The translations under genes were made by a program, and so were the position numbers. The notes under the pieces are model-generated. The model saw only the letters and a program-made list of their open reading frames with translations. It was not told the origin of the DNA and did no database searches. Below are positions 26,044-34,575 of a stretch of 44,832 nucleotides of DNA, piece by piece. How positions within the stretch are numbered: the first letter of the stretch is position 1; every line of letters begins with the position of its first letter. The stretch lies in assembly GCA_910584595.1 (NCBI GenBank), contig CAJUBQ010000036.1, positions 1-44,832 on the forward strand, written 5' to 3'. The stretch comes from an uncultured Eubacterium sp. GTDB taxonomy: Bacteria > Bacillota > Clostridia > Lachnospirales > Lachnospiraceae.

Positions 26044-26063
26044 GAGAGGTGTAAAAGCCTCTC
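26044..26063 (+). terminator. Hairpin after the tape-measure gene
   Basis: GAGAGG (26044-26049) pairs with CCTCTC (26058-26063). The following bases are TGGTTGTTG rather than a T-run, so this is a weak terminator candidate. Confidence 0.4.
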
Positions 26064-26162
26064 TGGTTGTTGAGTCAAATGGAAGTGAAAGTTTTTCACA
26101 TAGAAATTAATATCTGGGCAGTCTGACACTGTCCAGTTTATATAGATGGAGGATAACGGGAA

Positions 26163-26417
26163 ATGTTTAATAAAAGCAGGACAGAGAAACAGTTATTATA
26201 TAGTGAAGTAGAGAGATTGAAAAAGATTAACAGTAAATTGGCAGAAGAAAACAGAAGATTGAGAAGCTCTATGGAAGATATTGAAAAGTATCGGGAGAAG
26301 TATAATAAGATAGTTCAATCAATAGAAACGATAAAGAAACAATATACAGAAAAACTAAAGGTTTTTGATGGAATAGAGGCATTGTATAGAAAAGAATATA
26401 GAAAATTAAAAAGTTAG
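26163..26417 (+). CDS. Small coiled-coil protein (84 residues)
   Basis: ATG 26163 follows GGAGGATAACGGGAA. Nearly the whole protein is a charged coiled coil (EKQLLYSEVERLKKINSKLA..., EDIEKYREKYNKIVQSIETI). No enzyme motif. It lies right after the tape-measure gene and before the integration genes. It could be a minor tail or regulatory protein; the family is not recognised. Confidence 0.6.
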   Translation: MFNKSRTEKQLLYSEVERLKKINSKLAEENRRLRSSMEDIEKYREKYNKIVQSIETIKKQYTEKLKVFDGIEALYRKEYRKLKS

Positions 26418-26585
26418 TCAGGGAAAATGAATAGGGATGTGTTGGGGAGTAATGATGATTGCATATTGGTAAAAGGGGTTGTGCGGAGGCAGTGTCTTTG
26501 GAAAAATATAGAAGATTATTATAGGAATTAAGTTATTTAATTATAAATTTAGATAATTTTTGAATGGAGGATAATTTTTATAAGT

Positions 26586-26780
26586 ATGACAAATGATGCG
26601 AAAATGGAAAGAGGGTTGCTAAATTTGGAAGCTTTTTGTGAATATTTAGGAATTAAAAAGACAAAAGCAAGGGAATTATTACATAATCCAGCAAATGGAT
26701 TTACGGTTCGTATTGGAAACAGATTGTATGCCCATAAAAAGAAACTAGATGAATGGCTGCTAAACCAGATTATTCAGTGA
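26586..26780 (+). CDS. xis: Excisionase-like small DNA-binding protein
   Basis: 64 residues with the pattern of Tn916-type excisionases or MerR-like winged helices: LLNLEAFCEYLGIKKTKARELL (helix-turn-helix), then FTVRIGNRLYAHKKKLDEWL, where the wing and the final tryptophan-containing helix are typical. Such proteins bend DNA at the attachment site and direct the integrase toward excision. It directly precedes the integrase gene, as in Tn916 and many Clostridial elements. The nearest GGAGG is 14 bases from the ATG, a little far. Confidence 0.8.
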   Translation: MTNDAKMERGLLNLEAFCEYLGIKKTKARELLHNPANGFTVRIGNRLYAHKKKLDEWLLNQIIQ

Positions 26781-26821
26781 AGAAATTAAAACTGATTGAA
26801 AATATAATGTCAGTATGGTAG

Positions 26822-26855
26822 AATTAGGAAAATATTAAATAATTCTTTCCTAATT
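26822..26855. promoter_or_regulatory. Dyad between xis and int
   Basis: AATTAGGAAA (26822-26831) and TTTCCTAATT (26846-26855) form a perfect 10-bp inverted repeat around a 14-base AT-rich centre. It could be a weak terminator after xis or a protein-binding site controlling int. Confidence 0.5.
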
Positions 26856-26876
26856 TTGCCAGGGAAGGAGGAAGTG

Positions 26877-28019
26877 ATGGGGAAGTCACTAAAAGGCAAA
26901 GAATTGGGTAAGAATATATCGCAGCGGAAAGATGGACGGTATCAGGCTAGGTTTATAAATAGATTTGGACAAAGACAGACGATTTATGCAAATACGCTTA
27001 ATGAGATTAGATCAAAGCTGCGGGAAGAACAATACAATGATGCAAAAGAAATCAATGTTGTATCAAATAATGTAACATTAGATGAATGGTTTAAAATTTG
27101 GCTTGATACTTGTAAACAAGGGTGCAGGGCATCTACAAAAGAAACATATACGATCCATTATAAAAGGGTTCAGGCTGATTTGGGCTGGAGAAAGATAACA
27201 GCTTTAAATTTGGTAGTAATGCAGGATGCAATCAATAAACTATGTTCTGATAACGCAAGGAAAAATTCTAAAAAGATTTTGGTAGATATGCTTGATAAAG
27301 CGGTTGACACAAATTTACTTGTTAAGAATGTAGCAAAGCAGATAAATCCTATTATAACCAGAGAGAAAAAGAAAGAACGAAGAGTTTTGACGGTTCAGGA
27401 AACAGATCAGTTTTTGGAGTATGCAGAAGGAACGTTTTACTATAATCTGTTTGTATTGGCATTAGAAACAGGCATGAGAATAGGAGAATTGTGTGGTTTG
27501 ACATGGGAAGACGTAGATTTTAAAGATAAACTATTGCATGTCAGACATACTTTGTGTTACTTTAGTAAAGGTGGTAAATATGTATTTGAGATTCATGATA
27601 CGAAGACAGATAATGGAGAAAGAACAATTCCTTTGACTGACAAGGCATTTTGGGTTTTGAAAAAACAAAGAGTTAGAAAACAGGAAATTATTTTTAAAGG
27701 AAAAATCCCATTAGAAGGATATGAAAATCTTGTTTTTGTTACGAGAAATAACAGACCTACACAACAGTTTTTGGTACAGGAATGTATGAATTTAATTATT
27801 CACCGAATTCAACAAGTTAATAATAGTTTTGAAGCATTCACACCACATACATTCCGTCATACTTTTGCAACAAGAGCAATTGAAAATAGTATGCAGCCAA
27901 AAGTTCTTTCTAAGCTTCTTGGTCATGGACAATTACAGCTTACAATGGATTTATATTGTCATGTTATGGAAGATACATTAGTAGATGAAATGAAGAAAAT
28001 GGAGCGAAAATGTGTCTAA
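26877..28019 (+). CDS. int: Tyrosine integrase, Tn916/phage type
   Basis: About 380 residues from ATG 26877 (AAGGAGG at good spacing). An N-terminal AP2-like DNA-binding segment (RKDGRYQARFINRFGQRQTI) and a SAM-like core-binding domain (TLDEWFKIWLDTC...) come first. The catalytic domain shows R201 (GMRIGELCGL), a lysine in HDTKTDNGERTIPL, H324-x-x-R327 (HTFRHT), HGQLQLTM and nucleophile Y360 (DLYCHV). All catalytic residues are present, so it is likely active. The gene ends about 90 bp before pyrE, so the right attachment site should lie between them. Confidence 0.93.
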   Translation: MGKSLKGKELGKNISQRKDGRYQARFINRFGQRQTIYANTLNEIRSKLREEQYNDAKEINVVSNNVTLDEWFKIWLDTCKQGCRASTKETYTIHYKRVQADLGWRKITALNLVVMQDAINKLCSDNARKNSKKILVDMLDKAVDTNLLVKNVAKQINPIITREKKKERRVLTVQETDQFLEYAEGTFYYNLFVLALETGMRIGELCGLTWEDVDFKDKLLHVRHTLCYFSKGGKYVFEIHDTKTDNGERTIPLTDKAFWVLKKQRVRKQEIIFKGKIPLEGYENLVFVTRNNRPTQQFLVQECMNLIIHRIQQVNNSFEAFTPHTFRHTFATRAIENSMQPKVLSKLLGHGQLQLTMDLYCHVMEDTLVDEMKKMERKCV

Positions 28020-28024
28020 AAATG

Positions 28025-28100
28025 AAATGGTGTCAAAATGGTGTCAAACAGCATTTTTAGAAAATAGGAACTGGCTAAAAACCTTATAAACAAAGGAGAA
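28025..28100. repeat. Tandem 11-bp repeat and likely right end of the element
   Basis: AAATGGTGTCA occurs twice in tandem (28025-28035, 28036-28046) right after int, resembling arm-type integrase sites of Clostridial elements. The boundary (attR) should fall between here and the pyrE ribosome site near 28,093. No copy of this sequence is found at 1-370, so the left end lies outside the window. Confidence 0.5.
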
Positions 28101-28108
28101 ACAAATAC

Positions 28109-28786
28109 ATGGAACAATATAAAAAAGAATTTATCGAATTTATGGTAGACAGCGATGTATTAAAATTTGGAGAATTTATTTTGAAAAGCGGACGCAAGTC
28201 CCCATTTTTTATGAATGCGGGCGGCTATGTTACGGGTACACAGTTAATGAAACTCGGGGAGTATTATGCACGTGCAATCCATGAACATTACGGAGATGAT
28301 TTTGATCTGTTATTCGGACCGGCGTATAAAGGCATTCCGCTTAGTGTTGCGACGACGATTGCTTATACGAAGCTGTATGGGAAGGACATTCGGTATTGCT
28401 CTAACCGAAAAGAAGCAAAGGATCATGGAGATACAGGCATTTTGCTGGGCAGCAAGATCAAAGACGGCGATCGCATTGTAATGATTGAGGATGTTACAAC
28501 GTCCGGGAAGTCGATTGAAGAAACATTTCCAATATTAAAAGCACAGGGAGACGTGCAGATCGTTGGATTGATCGTTTCTCTGAACCGGATGGAAAAAGGT
28601 CAAAGCGGCGAAAAGAGTGCGCTGGATGAGATTTATGACAAATATGGTTTTCAGGCGAATGCAATTGTTTCGATGCGGGAGGTGATTGAATATTTGTATC
28701 AAAAACCATATAAAGGAAAAATTTTGATCGATGATACATTAAAAGCTGCGATTGATGCATACTATAAACAGTATGGTGCAAAATAA
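28109..28786 (+). CDS. pyrE: Orotate phosphoribosyltransferase
   Basis: 225 residues; converts orotate and PRPP to orotidine monophosphate in pyrimidine synthesis. The PRPP-binding signature is VMIEDVTTSGKSIEE, and the N-terminal substrate region FGEFILKSGRKSPFFMNAGGY is typical of the family. CAAAGGAG gives a clear start. This is the first chromosomal gene right of the element. The rest of the pyr operon would be expected upstream, so the element may separate pyrE from its former promoter. Confidence 0.95.
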   Translation: MEQYKKEFIEFMVDSDVLKFGEFILKSGRKSPFFMNAGGYVTGTQLMKLGEYYARAIHEHYGDDFDLLFGPAYKGIPLSVATTIAYTKLYGKDIRYCSNRKEAKDHGDTGILLGSKIKDGDRIVMIEDVTTSGKSIEETFPILKAQGDVQIVGLIVSLNRMEKGQSGEKSALDEIYDKYGFQANAIVSMREVIEYLYQKPYKGKILIDDTLKAAIDAYYKQYGAK

Positions 28787-28801
28787 GCTGAGGATTGGAA
28801 A

Positions 28802-29317
28802 TTGAATTATAAAAAGCATAAAAAAATGTACCGGATGGCGGCGTGGCTGCTGTTCGGTCTTTATCTTATTTTCATGGTCTACTTTCTTTTTTTTGCTGAA
28901 AGTATGGGGAGAACGTCTATAGGGCGGGAGTATCATTATAACTTAAGACCGTTTAAAGAGATTCAGCGTTATCTTATGTATTATGATGTCATTGGCCCTT
29001 ATACGGTATTTTTGAATCTTGCGGGAAATATTTTGGCTTTTGTGCCATTTGGATTGTTTTTTCCGCTGCTGTCACGCCGTAACCGCAGTTTTTTTAAAGT
29101 CACGCTGATTAGTTTTGAAGTCAGTCTTCTTGTGGAATTGATTCAGCTGGTAACAAGAGTTGGAAGCTGTGATGTGGATGATATGATTTTAAATACGCTG
29201 GGTGGATTGATTGGATGCTGTTGCTTTAAATTTATGTTCTTTTGTCATAAAATGGAGTTGAAAGGGGCAAATGGAGTAAAAGGAGTATTGGATGAGGAAG
29301 AAAAAAACGCGGTCTGA
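28802..29317 (+). CDS. VanZ-like membrane protein
   Basis: 171 residues with four predicted membrane segments (AAWLLFGLYLIFMVYFLFF, VFLNLAGNILAFVPFGLFF, VTLISFEVSLLVELIQLV, LNTLGGLIGCCCFKFMFF). The phrases NLAGNILAFVPFG and DVDDMILNTLGG are characteristic of the VanZ family. TTG 28802 is preceded by GAGGA. It starts 16 bases after pyrE and overlaps the next gene by 26 bases. Family members can lower susceptibility to teicoplanin, but the function in this setting is unknown. Confidence 0.85.
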   Translation: MNYKKHKKMYRMAAWLLFGLYLIFMVYFLFFAESMGRTSIGREYHYNLRPFKEIQRYLMYYDVIGPYTVFLNLAGNILAFVPFGLFFPLLSRRNRSFFKVTLISFEVSLLVELIQLVTRVGSCDVDDMILNTLGGLIGCCCFKFMFFCHKMELKGANGVKGVLDEEEKNAV

Positions 29318-29630
29318 TAAAAATTATAAATTTACCGGAAAAAAACATTCCAAACCCGGTGCAGCGGCGCTTTTGTTTTCGTTTGCGCCTCTGGCGCTGT
29401 TTGTTTATGCAGTATCCGTGTCGTATCGGCAAGACGGACAGGCGCCAAAAGAAATTGGATGTATCGGGATTGCTGCGATTCTGGCGGCATTTATGACATT
29501 GTGGATTTCTATACGAGAAGCACGTAAGGAGAACGTGATTAAAAAAGTACCGGTAACCGGAGCTGTTATGTCAGTATTTATGCTGGCAGGCTGGGTGGCG
29601 GTTTATGTAATAGGATGGATTGGATTATGA
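29292..29630 (+). CDS. DUF6142-like small membrane protein
   Basis: 112 residues: a basic N-terminus (MRKKKTRSDKNYKFTGKKHSK) followed by three hydrophobic segments (ALLFSFAPLALFVYAVSVSY, IGIAAILAAFMTLWISI, VMSVFMLAGWVAVYVIGWIGL). This matches my memory of the Clostridial DUF6142 family, of unknown role. AGGAG at good spacing. It overlaps both neighbours (the stop and the next ATG share ATGA at 29627-29630), so it belongs to the same operon. Confidence 0.7.
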   Translation: MRKKKTRSDKNYKFTGKKHSKPGAAALLFSFAPLALFVYAVSVSYRQDGQAPKEIGCIGIAAILAAFMTLWISIREARKENVIKKVPVTGAVMSVFMLAGWVAVYVIGWIGL

Positions 29631-31750
29631 GTTATCGTAAAGTTTATGAGATGGAAAATGAGCAGGCGGCGCAACGTTATGAGCTTGTGCTGGAACGTGT
29701 CCGTCAGGCAGCAGCGCAGCCGGAAACGCAGGAGCGTTATGCGGATTATTTTCAAAGAACGGCAAAGTTTATTTTGCTGACAGCGGATGTGCTTGATATG
29801 GAACAAAAAGGCGAGCTGGATCATCGTTCTATGGAAGAATGTGAGCAGCTAAACAGATGCCTTTATGAAGATATTTTACCACGATCAAAAAGCAGGCGTC
29901 AGACAGATGAAACAAATAAAGCAAGGCAGGTCTGTTATGAAACAAGCTATGCCAATCCTGCTTATGCAGAAGAGATGCTGGGTGAAGCATTTGGAGGGCC
30001 ATTATGTTTTTTGTATGCAGAATGTCGTGCGCTGATCGCTTATGCATTTGAAGGCAGATTGGCCGATATGACGATACTGCTGGAATTGTTTGTAGAAATC
30101 TATACGTGTTTTTGTGACAGCAGCGGGACAGATGGGGAAGAGATCCGTCGGATTTTATACTGGCATTTTCATGATTACAGTGAAATTTTAGTAACGCAAA
30201 GCGTGAGGGAAGGGATTGATCCACAGCTTGACTTTTTTACGTCGATTGTGCAGAATGCAGATCTTACAGATTTTACTTATTTGTATCGTTATGGAGAATA
30301 TATATCGGAAAATGAGCGTAAGACAGCACAGTATCTAGCGCAGCTGCCTGAAGAACGTATTCAGGCAATGGCGGATACTTTTACAGAAGGTTACCGTATT
30401 GGATTTGAAGTGACAAATAAAGATTTATCAAAGAAAAAAACGGTCAGCATACATTATGCGATTGGATTTGAGCGGGTAGTACGGGCAGCTATTCAAAATT
30501 TTGCCAAACTTGGGCTGTCCACTGTGATTTTCAGAGATGCGGTATCTTCTATGGGAAACAGGGGACATGGGAAACGCGGCTGCTACTCTGTAGCTGCAAA
30601 CCGTCAGTTTGATTATGACCATCGTAATGATAATGCATGGTATTTGGACAAGGCGTTTGTGGAACGCAGGCTCGAGGTGCTGCGGGAAGCGTATGAGCAG
30701 TATAAAGATCTTGCGGCTGTATATGGCGGACCGGCCGTACAGGAAGTGTTTGGAGAAGAACCGTTTGCGCCTGTTCAGAAAAAAGAAGCTGCACATTACG
30801 ATGAAAAACAGCAAAAGCTGCTTGTGTACTATGCAAATCAATCCGGGCAGATAACAAATCGGTATATCAAAGGGGAAGAGCGCAGTTTTACGATTATTGC
30901 TTATCCGATACCTGAGATCGGTTCGGATTATGAACAGATTTTTGCGGAAACAGTCCGGTTAAATACGCTGGATTATATGCTTTACCGGAACATGCAGCAG
31001 CGATTGATTCAGGTGTTAGATCAGGCCGAACGGGTGCATATTACCGGAAAGGGAAAAAATGAGACGGATTTGTATGTATCCATCTGGCAGCTGGAGCGTC
31101 CGGATGAACAGACAGCGTTTGAAAACTGTGTGGCAGATGTAAATATTCCGGTTGGAGAAGTGTTTACGTCGCCTGTTTTGAAAGGAACAACGGGTGTGCT
31201 GCATGTAACAGGGGTATATTTAAATGAGCTGTATTATAAAGATTTAAAACTTATATTTACAGATGGAATGATTACCGGCTATACGTGCGCTAATTTTACG
31301 GATGAAGCAGAAAACAGGAGGTATATCCACGAAAATGTGTTGATGCAGCATGAAACTCTGCCGATGGGTGAGTTTGCGATTGGAACCAATACGACGGCGT
31401 ATCGCATGGCGAGGGATTATCATATTGCGGATAAACTGCCGATTTTAATTGCCGAAAAAACGGGGCCGCATTTTGCAGTTGGAGATACGTGTTATTCCCA
31501 TGCGGAAGATACGAAAGTGTACAATCCGGATGGAAAAGAAATTATGGCAAAAGACAATGAACGGACGCTGGTTCGAAAAGAAGATGTTTCCAAAGCATAT
31601 TTTAACTGTCATACGGATATTACAATTCCTTATGATGAATTGGATGCGATTACGGCTCACCTGCCAGATGGGAGTACGATAGAAGTCATTCGCGATGGAA
31701 AATTTGTTGTGCCTGGAACAGAGGAATTAAATGTGCCTTTGGAAATGTAA
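29627..31750 (+). CDS. M29-family (AmpS-like) aminopeptidase
   Basis: About 707 residues from ATG 29627, which overlaps the upstream stop. The C-terminal half is recognisable as peptidase family M29: GEVFTSP, then YIHENVLMQHETLPMGEFAI with metal-binding acids, and TGPHFAVGDTCYSH with the His/Asp ligands. The first 250 residues are a helical extension absent from the roughly 410-residue AmpS, giving the longer form found in Clostridia. It would release N-terminal residues from peptides in the cytoplasm. The start MSYRKVYEME is preferred over the in-frame ATG 12 bases earlier. Confidence 0.85.
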   Translation: MSYRKVYEMENEQAAQRYELVLERVRQAAAQPETQERYADYFQRTAKFILLTADVLDMEQKGELDHRSMEECEQLNRCLYEDILPRSKSRRQTDETNKARQVCYETSYANPAYAEEMLGEAFGGPLCFLYAECRALIAYAFEGRLADMTILLELFVEIYTCFCDSSGTDGEEIRRILYWHFHDYSEILVTQSVREGIDPQLDFFTSIVQNADLTDFTYLYRYGEYISENERKTAQYLAQLPEERIQAMADTFTEGYRIGFEVTNKDLSKKKTVSIHYAIGFERVVRAAIQNFAKLGLSTVIFRDAVSSMGNRGHGKRGCYSVAANRQFDYDHRNDNAWYLDKAFVERRLEVLREAYEQYKDLAAVYGGPAVQEVFGEEPFAPVQKKEAAHYDEKQQKLLVYYANQSGQITNRYIKGEERSFTIIAYPIPEIGSDYEQIFAETVRLNTLDYMLYRNMQQRLIQVLDQAERVHITGKGKNETDLYVSIWQLERPDEQTAFENCVADVNIPVGEVFTSPVLKGTTGVLHVTGVYLNELYYKDLKLIFTDGMITGYTCANFTDEAENRRYIHENVLMQHETLPMGEFAIGTNTTAYRMARDYHIADKLPILIAEKTGPHFAVGDTCYSHAEDTKVYNPDGKEIMAKDNERTLVRKEDVSKAYFNCHTDITIPYDELDAITAHLPDGSTIEVIRDGKFVVPGTEELNVPLEM

Positions 31751-31804
31751 TTGTGAAAAATAAGATGAAAAGCAGGATAAGATAAAATGAGGGAGGATTC
31801 ATCG

Positions 31805-32311
31805 ATGTCAAAAGTAGGAATTGTAATGGGGTCAGATTCGGATATGCCGGTAATGGCGAAAGCAGCAGATGTATTAAAACAGCTGGGAATCGCTTTTGAA
31901 ATGAAAATAATTTCTGCGCACAGAGAACCGGATGTTTTTTTTCAATATGCAAAAACCGCAGAAGAAAAAGGATTCAAAGTTATTATTGCAGGAGCAGGTA
32001 TGGCAGCCCATTTGCCAGGTATGTGCGCAGCAATCTTTCCGATGCCTGTGATCGGCATACCAATGCATACGACCTCTTTAGGCGGCAGAGATTCTTTATA
32101 TTCGATTGTGCAGATGCCAAGCGGCATTCCGGTTGCGACGGTTGCGATTAACGGGGGAGTAAATGCAGCGTTGCTGGCGGCTAAGATTTTGGCTGTTTCA
32201 GATCATGATTTGCTGCAGCGGTTAAAAGAGTATTCGAAAGAGTTAAAGGAACAAGTGCAGGAGAAAGATGCGAAACTGCAGGAATATGGATATGAGAACT
32301 ATGGAAAATAA
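31805..32311 (+). CDS. purE: N5-carboxyaminoimidazole ribonucleotide mutase
   Basis: 168 residues. The N-terminal motif KVGIVMGSDSDMPVM and the SAHREPD motif bind the substrate phosphate; GAGMAAHLPGM and the P-V-IGIPM segment complete the PurE fold. It catalyses the rearrangement of N5-CAIR to CAIR in purine synthesis. ATG 31805 lies 7 bases after GGGAGGA; the longer frame from 31787 begins inside the leader. A strong terminator follows. Confidence 0.95.
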   Translation: MSKVGIVMGSDSDMPVMAKAADVLKQLGIAFEMKIISAHREPDVFFQYAKTAEEKGFKVIIAGAGMAAHLPGMCAAIFPMPVIGIPMHTTSLGGRDSLYSIVQMPSGIPVATVAINGGVNAALLAAKILAVSDHDLLQRLKEYSKELKEQVQEKDAKLQEYGYENYGK

Positions 32312-32337
32312 GGAGCGTTTTACGCTCCTGTTTTTTT
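32312..32337 (+). terminator. Rho-independent terminator of purE
   Basis: GGAGCG (32312-32317) and CGCTCC (32323-32328) with a 5-base loop, followed by TGTTTTTTT. The stem begins immediately after the stop codon. Confidence 0.85.
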
Positions 32338-32439
32338 GTTTACAAATATAGAAAAAAATTGTAGAATAATAAATAAGAACTGCGTTTATAAATCAAATGG
32401 CGTACTGCTGGAAAAATATAGAATTGCATGGGGAACATA

Positions 32440-32970
32440 ATGTCGTCAGAACAAAAGAGTCCATTTCAAAAGATTTATGAAGAAAATTATATGAAAATGT
32501 ATCATATAGCTTTTGGCATCTTAAAACATCGGATGGAAGCAGAAAATGCTGTTCAAGAGGCTTTTGTCAGTATTGCAAAAAACTATACAAGATATAAAGA
32601 AGTCAGTGAAAGTGGTATGTCGGCCATTTGTATTACATCTGTAAAAAATAAATGTATTGATATTTTGAGAAATCAGGGTCATTTAAGTGAAGAAAATCCT
32701 GAGGAACTCATATTATATAATAACAACATTGATTATGAACCTGAATTGCACGTGGAACGCCGGGAGCAGCAGGAATACATAAGATATATTTTAAGAAAAC
32801 TGCCGAAAACACAGTATGCGGTATTGGTGTTAAAGTATTATTATGATCTCAGTAATCATGAAATAGCAAACCAACTGGGGCTGGAGTTAAAAACAGTGGA
32901 AATGCGGTTGTATCGTGCAAAGAAAAAAATGAGGGAATTATTAGAACGTGAAGGATATGAAAGTAAATAA
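32440..32970 (+). CDS. Small sigma-70-family factor (ECF-like)
   Basis: 176 residues from ATG 32440 (GGGGAA close upstream); ATG 32428 is an alternative. Region 2 is MYHIAFGILKHRMEAENAVQEAFVSIAKN and region 4 is LSNHEIANQLGLELKTVEMRLYRAKKKMREL, the two domains of extracytoplasmic-function sigma factors. The region between them is short, as usual. No recognisable anti-sigma factor follows. The next genes encode a secreted protein and a membrane protein, which may be its targets. Confidence 0.85.
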   Translation: MSSEQKSPFQKIYEENYMKMYHIAFGILKHRMEAENAVQEAFVSIAKNYTRYKEVSESGMSAICITSVKNKCIDILRNQGHLSEENPEELILYNNNIDYEPELHVERREQQEYIRYILRKLPKTQYAVLVLKYYYDLSNHEIANQLGLELKTVEMRLYRAKKKMRELLEREGYESK

Positions 32971-33303
32971 ATAACGACAGAAAAAGGCAGAGAAAAACAT
33001 TTAGAACGATGATTTTTTATGAAACAGAAAATTGTTTGATGCTTTGTATGTAAGTAAATCAGGCATTTAGAAATAAATATATTACATATGAGAAATATAT
33101 TATCTTACATTTTTATCAAAATGTTGTAGTAAATAACAGGTGTAATACGTTTATTATATAAATGCCTGCTTTTTTGCGAATTTTTAGAAAGGAGAAGATG
33201 GTATTCCCAGATAAGTGGAAATTTTTATCAACAGGCAAATGAAGTTTTATGGCGTTTTCGGATGTTTTACGCAATCATATTATTGTGAAGGAGGATTTCA
33301 TTT
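32971..33303. other. 330-bp AT-rich intergenic region
   Basis: I see no convincing gene. An AAAGGAG with an ATG near 33,198 opens only a 14-residue frame. A promoter for the secreted-protein gene, possibly read by the neighbouring sigma factor, should lie here, but no standard -35/-10 pair stands out. Confidence 0.4.
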
Positions 33304-33885
33304 ATGAAAGGAAAGAGAGTAGTAAAGAAAGTAATAGCGGTTATCTGTTGTCTCAGTTGTATCATGGGGCTGCATACAAACACTTTTGCCATGGATACAG
33401 AAAATATAGAAGTTACGCCGGAAGTAAAAGAAGGAATTACCGCATATGCAGTCGATGAAAATGGAGAAAAAGAACAATTGGATTGTGAAATTGTAATGAA
33501 AAAAAGCACATCCAATCTGAGATCTGCAGGAGACAGTTATACATTAGAGGTAACAGCGTCAAACATTAAAGATTCTTATGATGAGGTGAGTCAGGAGGGG
33601 ATCAGGCTTTCGGGAAGAATTTCGTGGATTGATAAATTAGGGATTCCTAATATACTGACATCTGTATCAGGGAGATTTGACAACGCTTCCTATATACAAT
33701 CAGCCTATTATCAGTATGGAACCTTGGGGGAATATTTTACATCAAAAAACATGGATTTGAGTAGAAGCTGTTTTTTTAATGAGAGTTTATGGGAAGAAGG
33801 CGCCGGATTTCGATTGGAACTGAGCGCAAGAACGAAAAATAATGTGAAAGTTTCGCTTACGGTTAAAACGAGTATATTTGACTGA
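33304..33885 (+). CDS. Secreted protein of unknown function
   Basis: 193 residues with a clear signal peptide: KGKRVVKK, hydrophobic VIAVICCLSCIMGL, and a likely cut after NTFA. The mature part is beta-rich and polar (SYTLEVTASNIKDSY, RLELSARTKNNVKVSLTVKT), without a sortase or lipobox signal. The start has an excellent site (GAAGGAGG). It is followed 12 bases later by a membrane-protein gene, so the pair is probably co-expressed. Confidence 0.75.
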   Translation: MKGKRVVKKVIAVICCLSCIMGLHTNTFAMDTENIEVTPEVKEGITAYAVDENGEKEQLDCEIVMKKSTSNLRSAGDSYTLEVTASNIKDSYDEVSQEGIRLSGRISWIDKLGIPNILTSVSGRFDNASYIQSAYYQYGTLGEYFTSKNMDLSRSCFFNESLWEEGAGFRLELSARTKNNVKVSLTVKTSIFD

Positions 33886-33897
33886 GAGGTGGCGTAA

Positions 33898-34458
33898 TTG
33901 AAAAAAGCTTGCAGGTTAATAGGATGCATAATCATTGCATATATATTGCTTCTCGTGCCCTATCTCATATACTTTATAAGAGTTGCGCCATATGACATTA
34001 CACTTGGCATACAGGTAAGCCGCAAAGGCGGGTTTTGGCCGTTTTACAGCAGCTTTATTTGGTCGGCGCCGGCGGGCGGCATCTTGTGCTATTTGTTTAA
34101 TGGCAGATATTTTAAAAAGTTTTCCAAAGATGTTTCCTTTCAAAAGGATTTTAAAAAGAAGCAGGCAGCCTTTACAGCAATGACACTGGCAGGTCTTGCA
34201 GTGGCGGGGTGTTTGCTTGAGATATCGCGGGTTTATTCGAATCTGAGTAATATCATCGATGATTTTTATTTTATGTTTACGGATACGAAGCAATTGATGG
34301 CAACATCAGGCATGGAAGTATGGAAGCATATCGATACGGTAGCTACTTATTTTCAAACAGCTGTGATACCGGATTTTCAGAAAATTTTAAATTTGCTTGT
34401 AATGTACCTTTCTTATCAGTTGATGCGTTTTATGTTTGATTCGCGTGCGAGAGAATGA
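33898..34458 (+). CDS. Membrane protein of unknown function
   Basis: 186 residues from TTG 33898 (GAGAGGTGG upstream). Hydrophobic segments: LIGCIIIAYILLLVPYLIYF, FIWSAPAGGILCYLF, AFTAMTLAGLAVAGCLLEI and a C-terminal LLVMYLSYQLMRFMF. No transporter or enzyme motif. It is translated right after the secreted protein and is ended by a strong terminator, so sigma factor, secreted protein and membrane protein may be one functional unit. Confidence 0.7.
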   Translation: MKKACRLIGCIIIAYILLLVPYLIYFIRVAPYDITLGIQVSRKGGFWPFYSSFIWSAPAGGILCYLFNGRYFKKFSKDVSFQKDFKKKQAAFTAMTLAGLAVAGCLLEISRVYSNLSNIIDDFYFMFTDTKQLMATSGMEVWKHIDTVATYFQTAVIPDFQKILNLLVMYLSYQLMRFMFDSRARE

Positions 34459-34477
34459 TATATTGCGTTTACAGAGA

Positions 34478-34507
34478 AAAAAGCCGTCCATTTCCGGACG
34501 GCTTTTT
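34478..34507. terminator. Strong bidirectional terminator
   Basis: AAAAGCCGTCC and GGACGGCTTTT form a perfect stem with a 6-base loop, with A's before and T's after. It lies between two convergent genes (the membrane protein and hydG) and can serve both. Confidence 0.85.
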
Positions 34508-34575
34508 ATAAAAACTTAAGATAGGTCATTTAGAAGGTTCTTTTTAGAAGAATCATATTAGAAGAAACTGAGTTT

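Noticed and set aside
33249..33458. A 69-residue frame overlapping the secreted-protein gene
   Set aside because: It overlaps a clear signal-peptide gene in another frame; the GGAGG site serves the latter.
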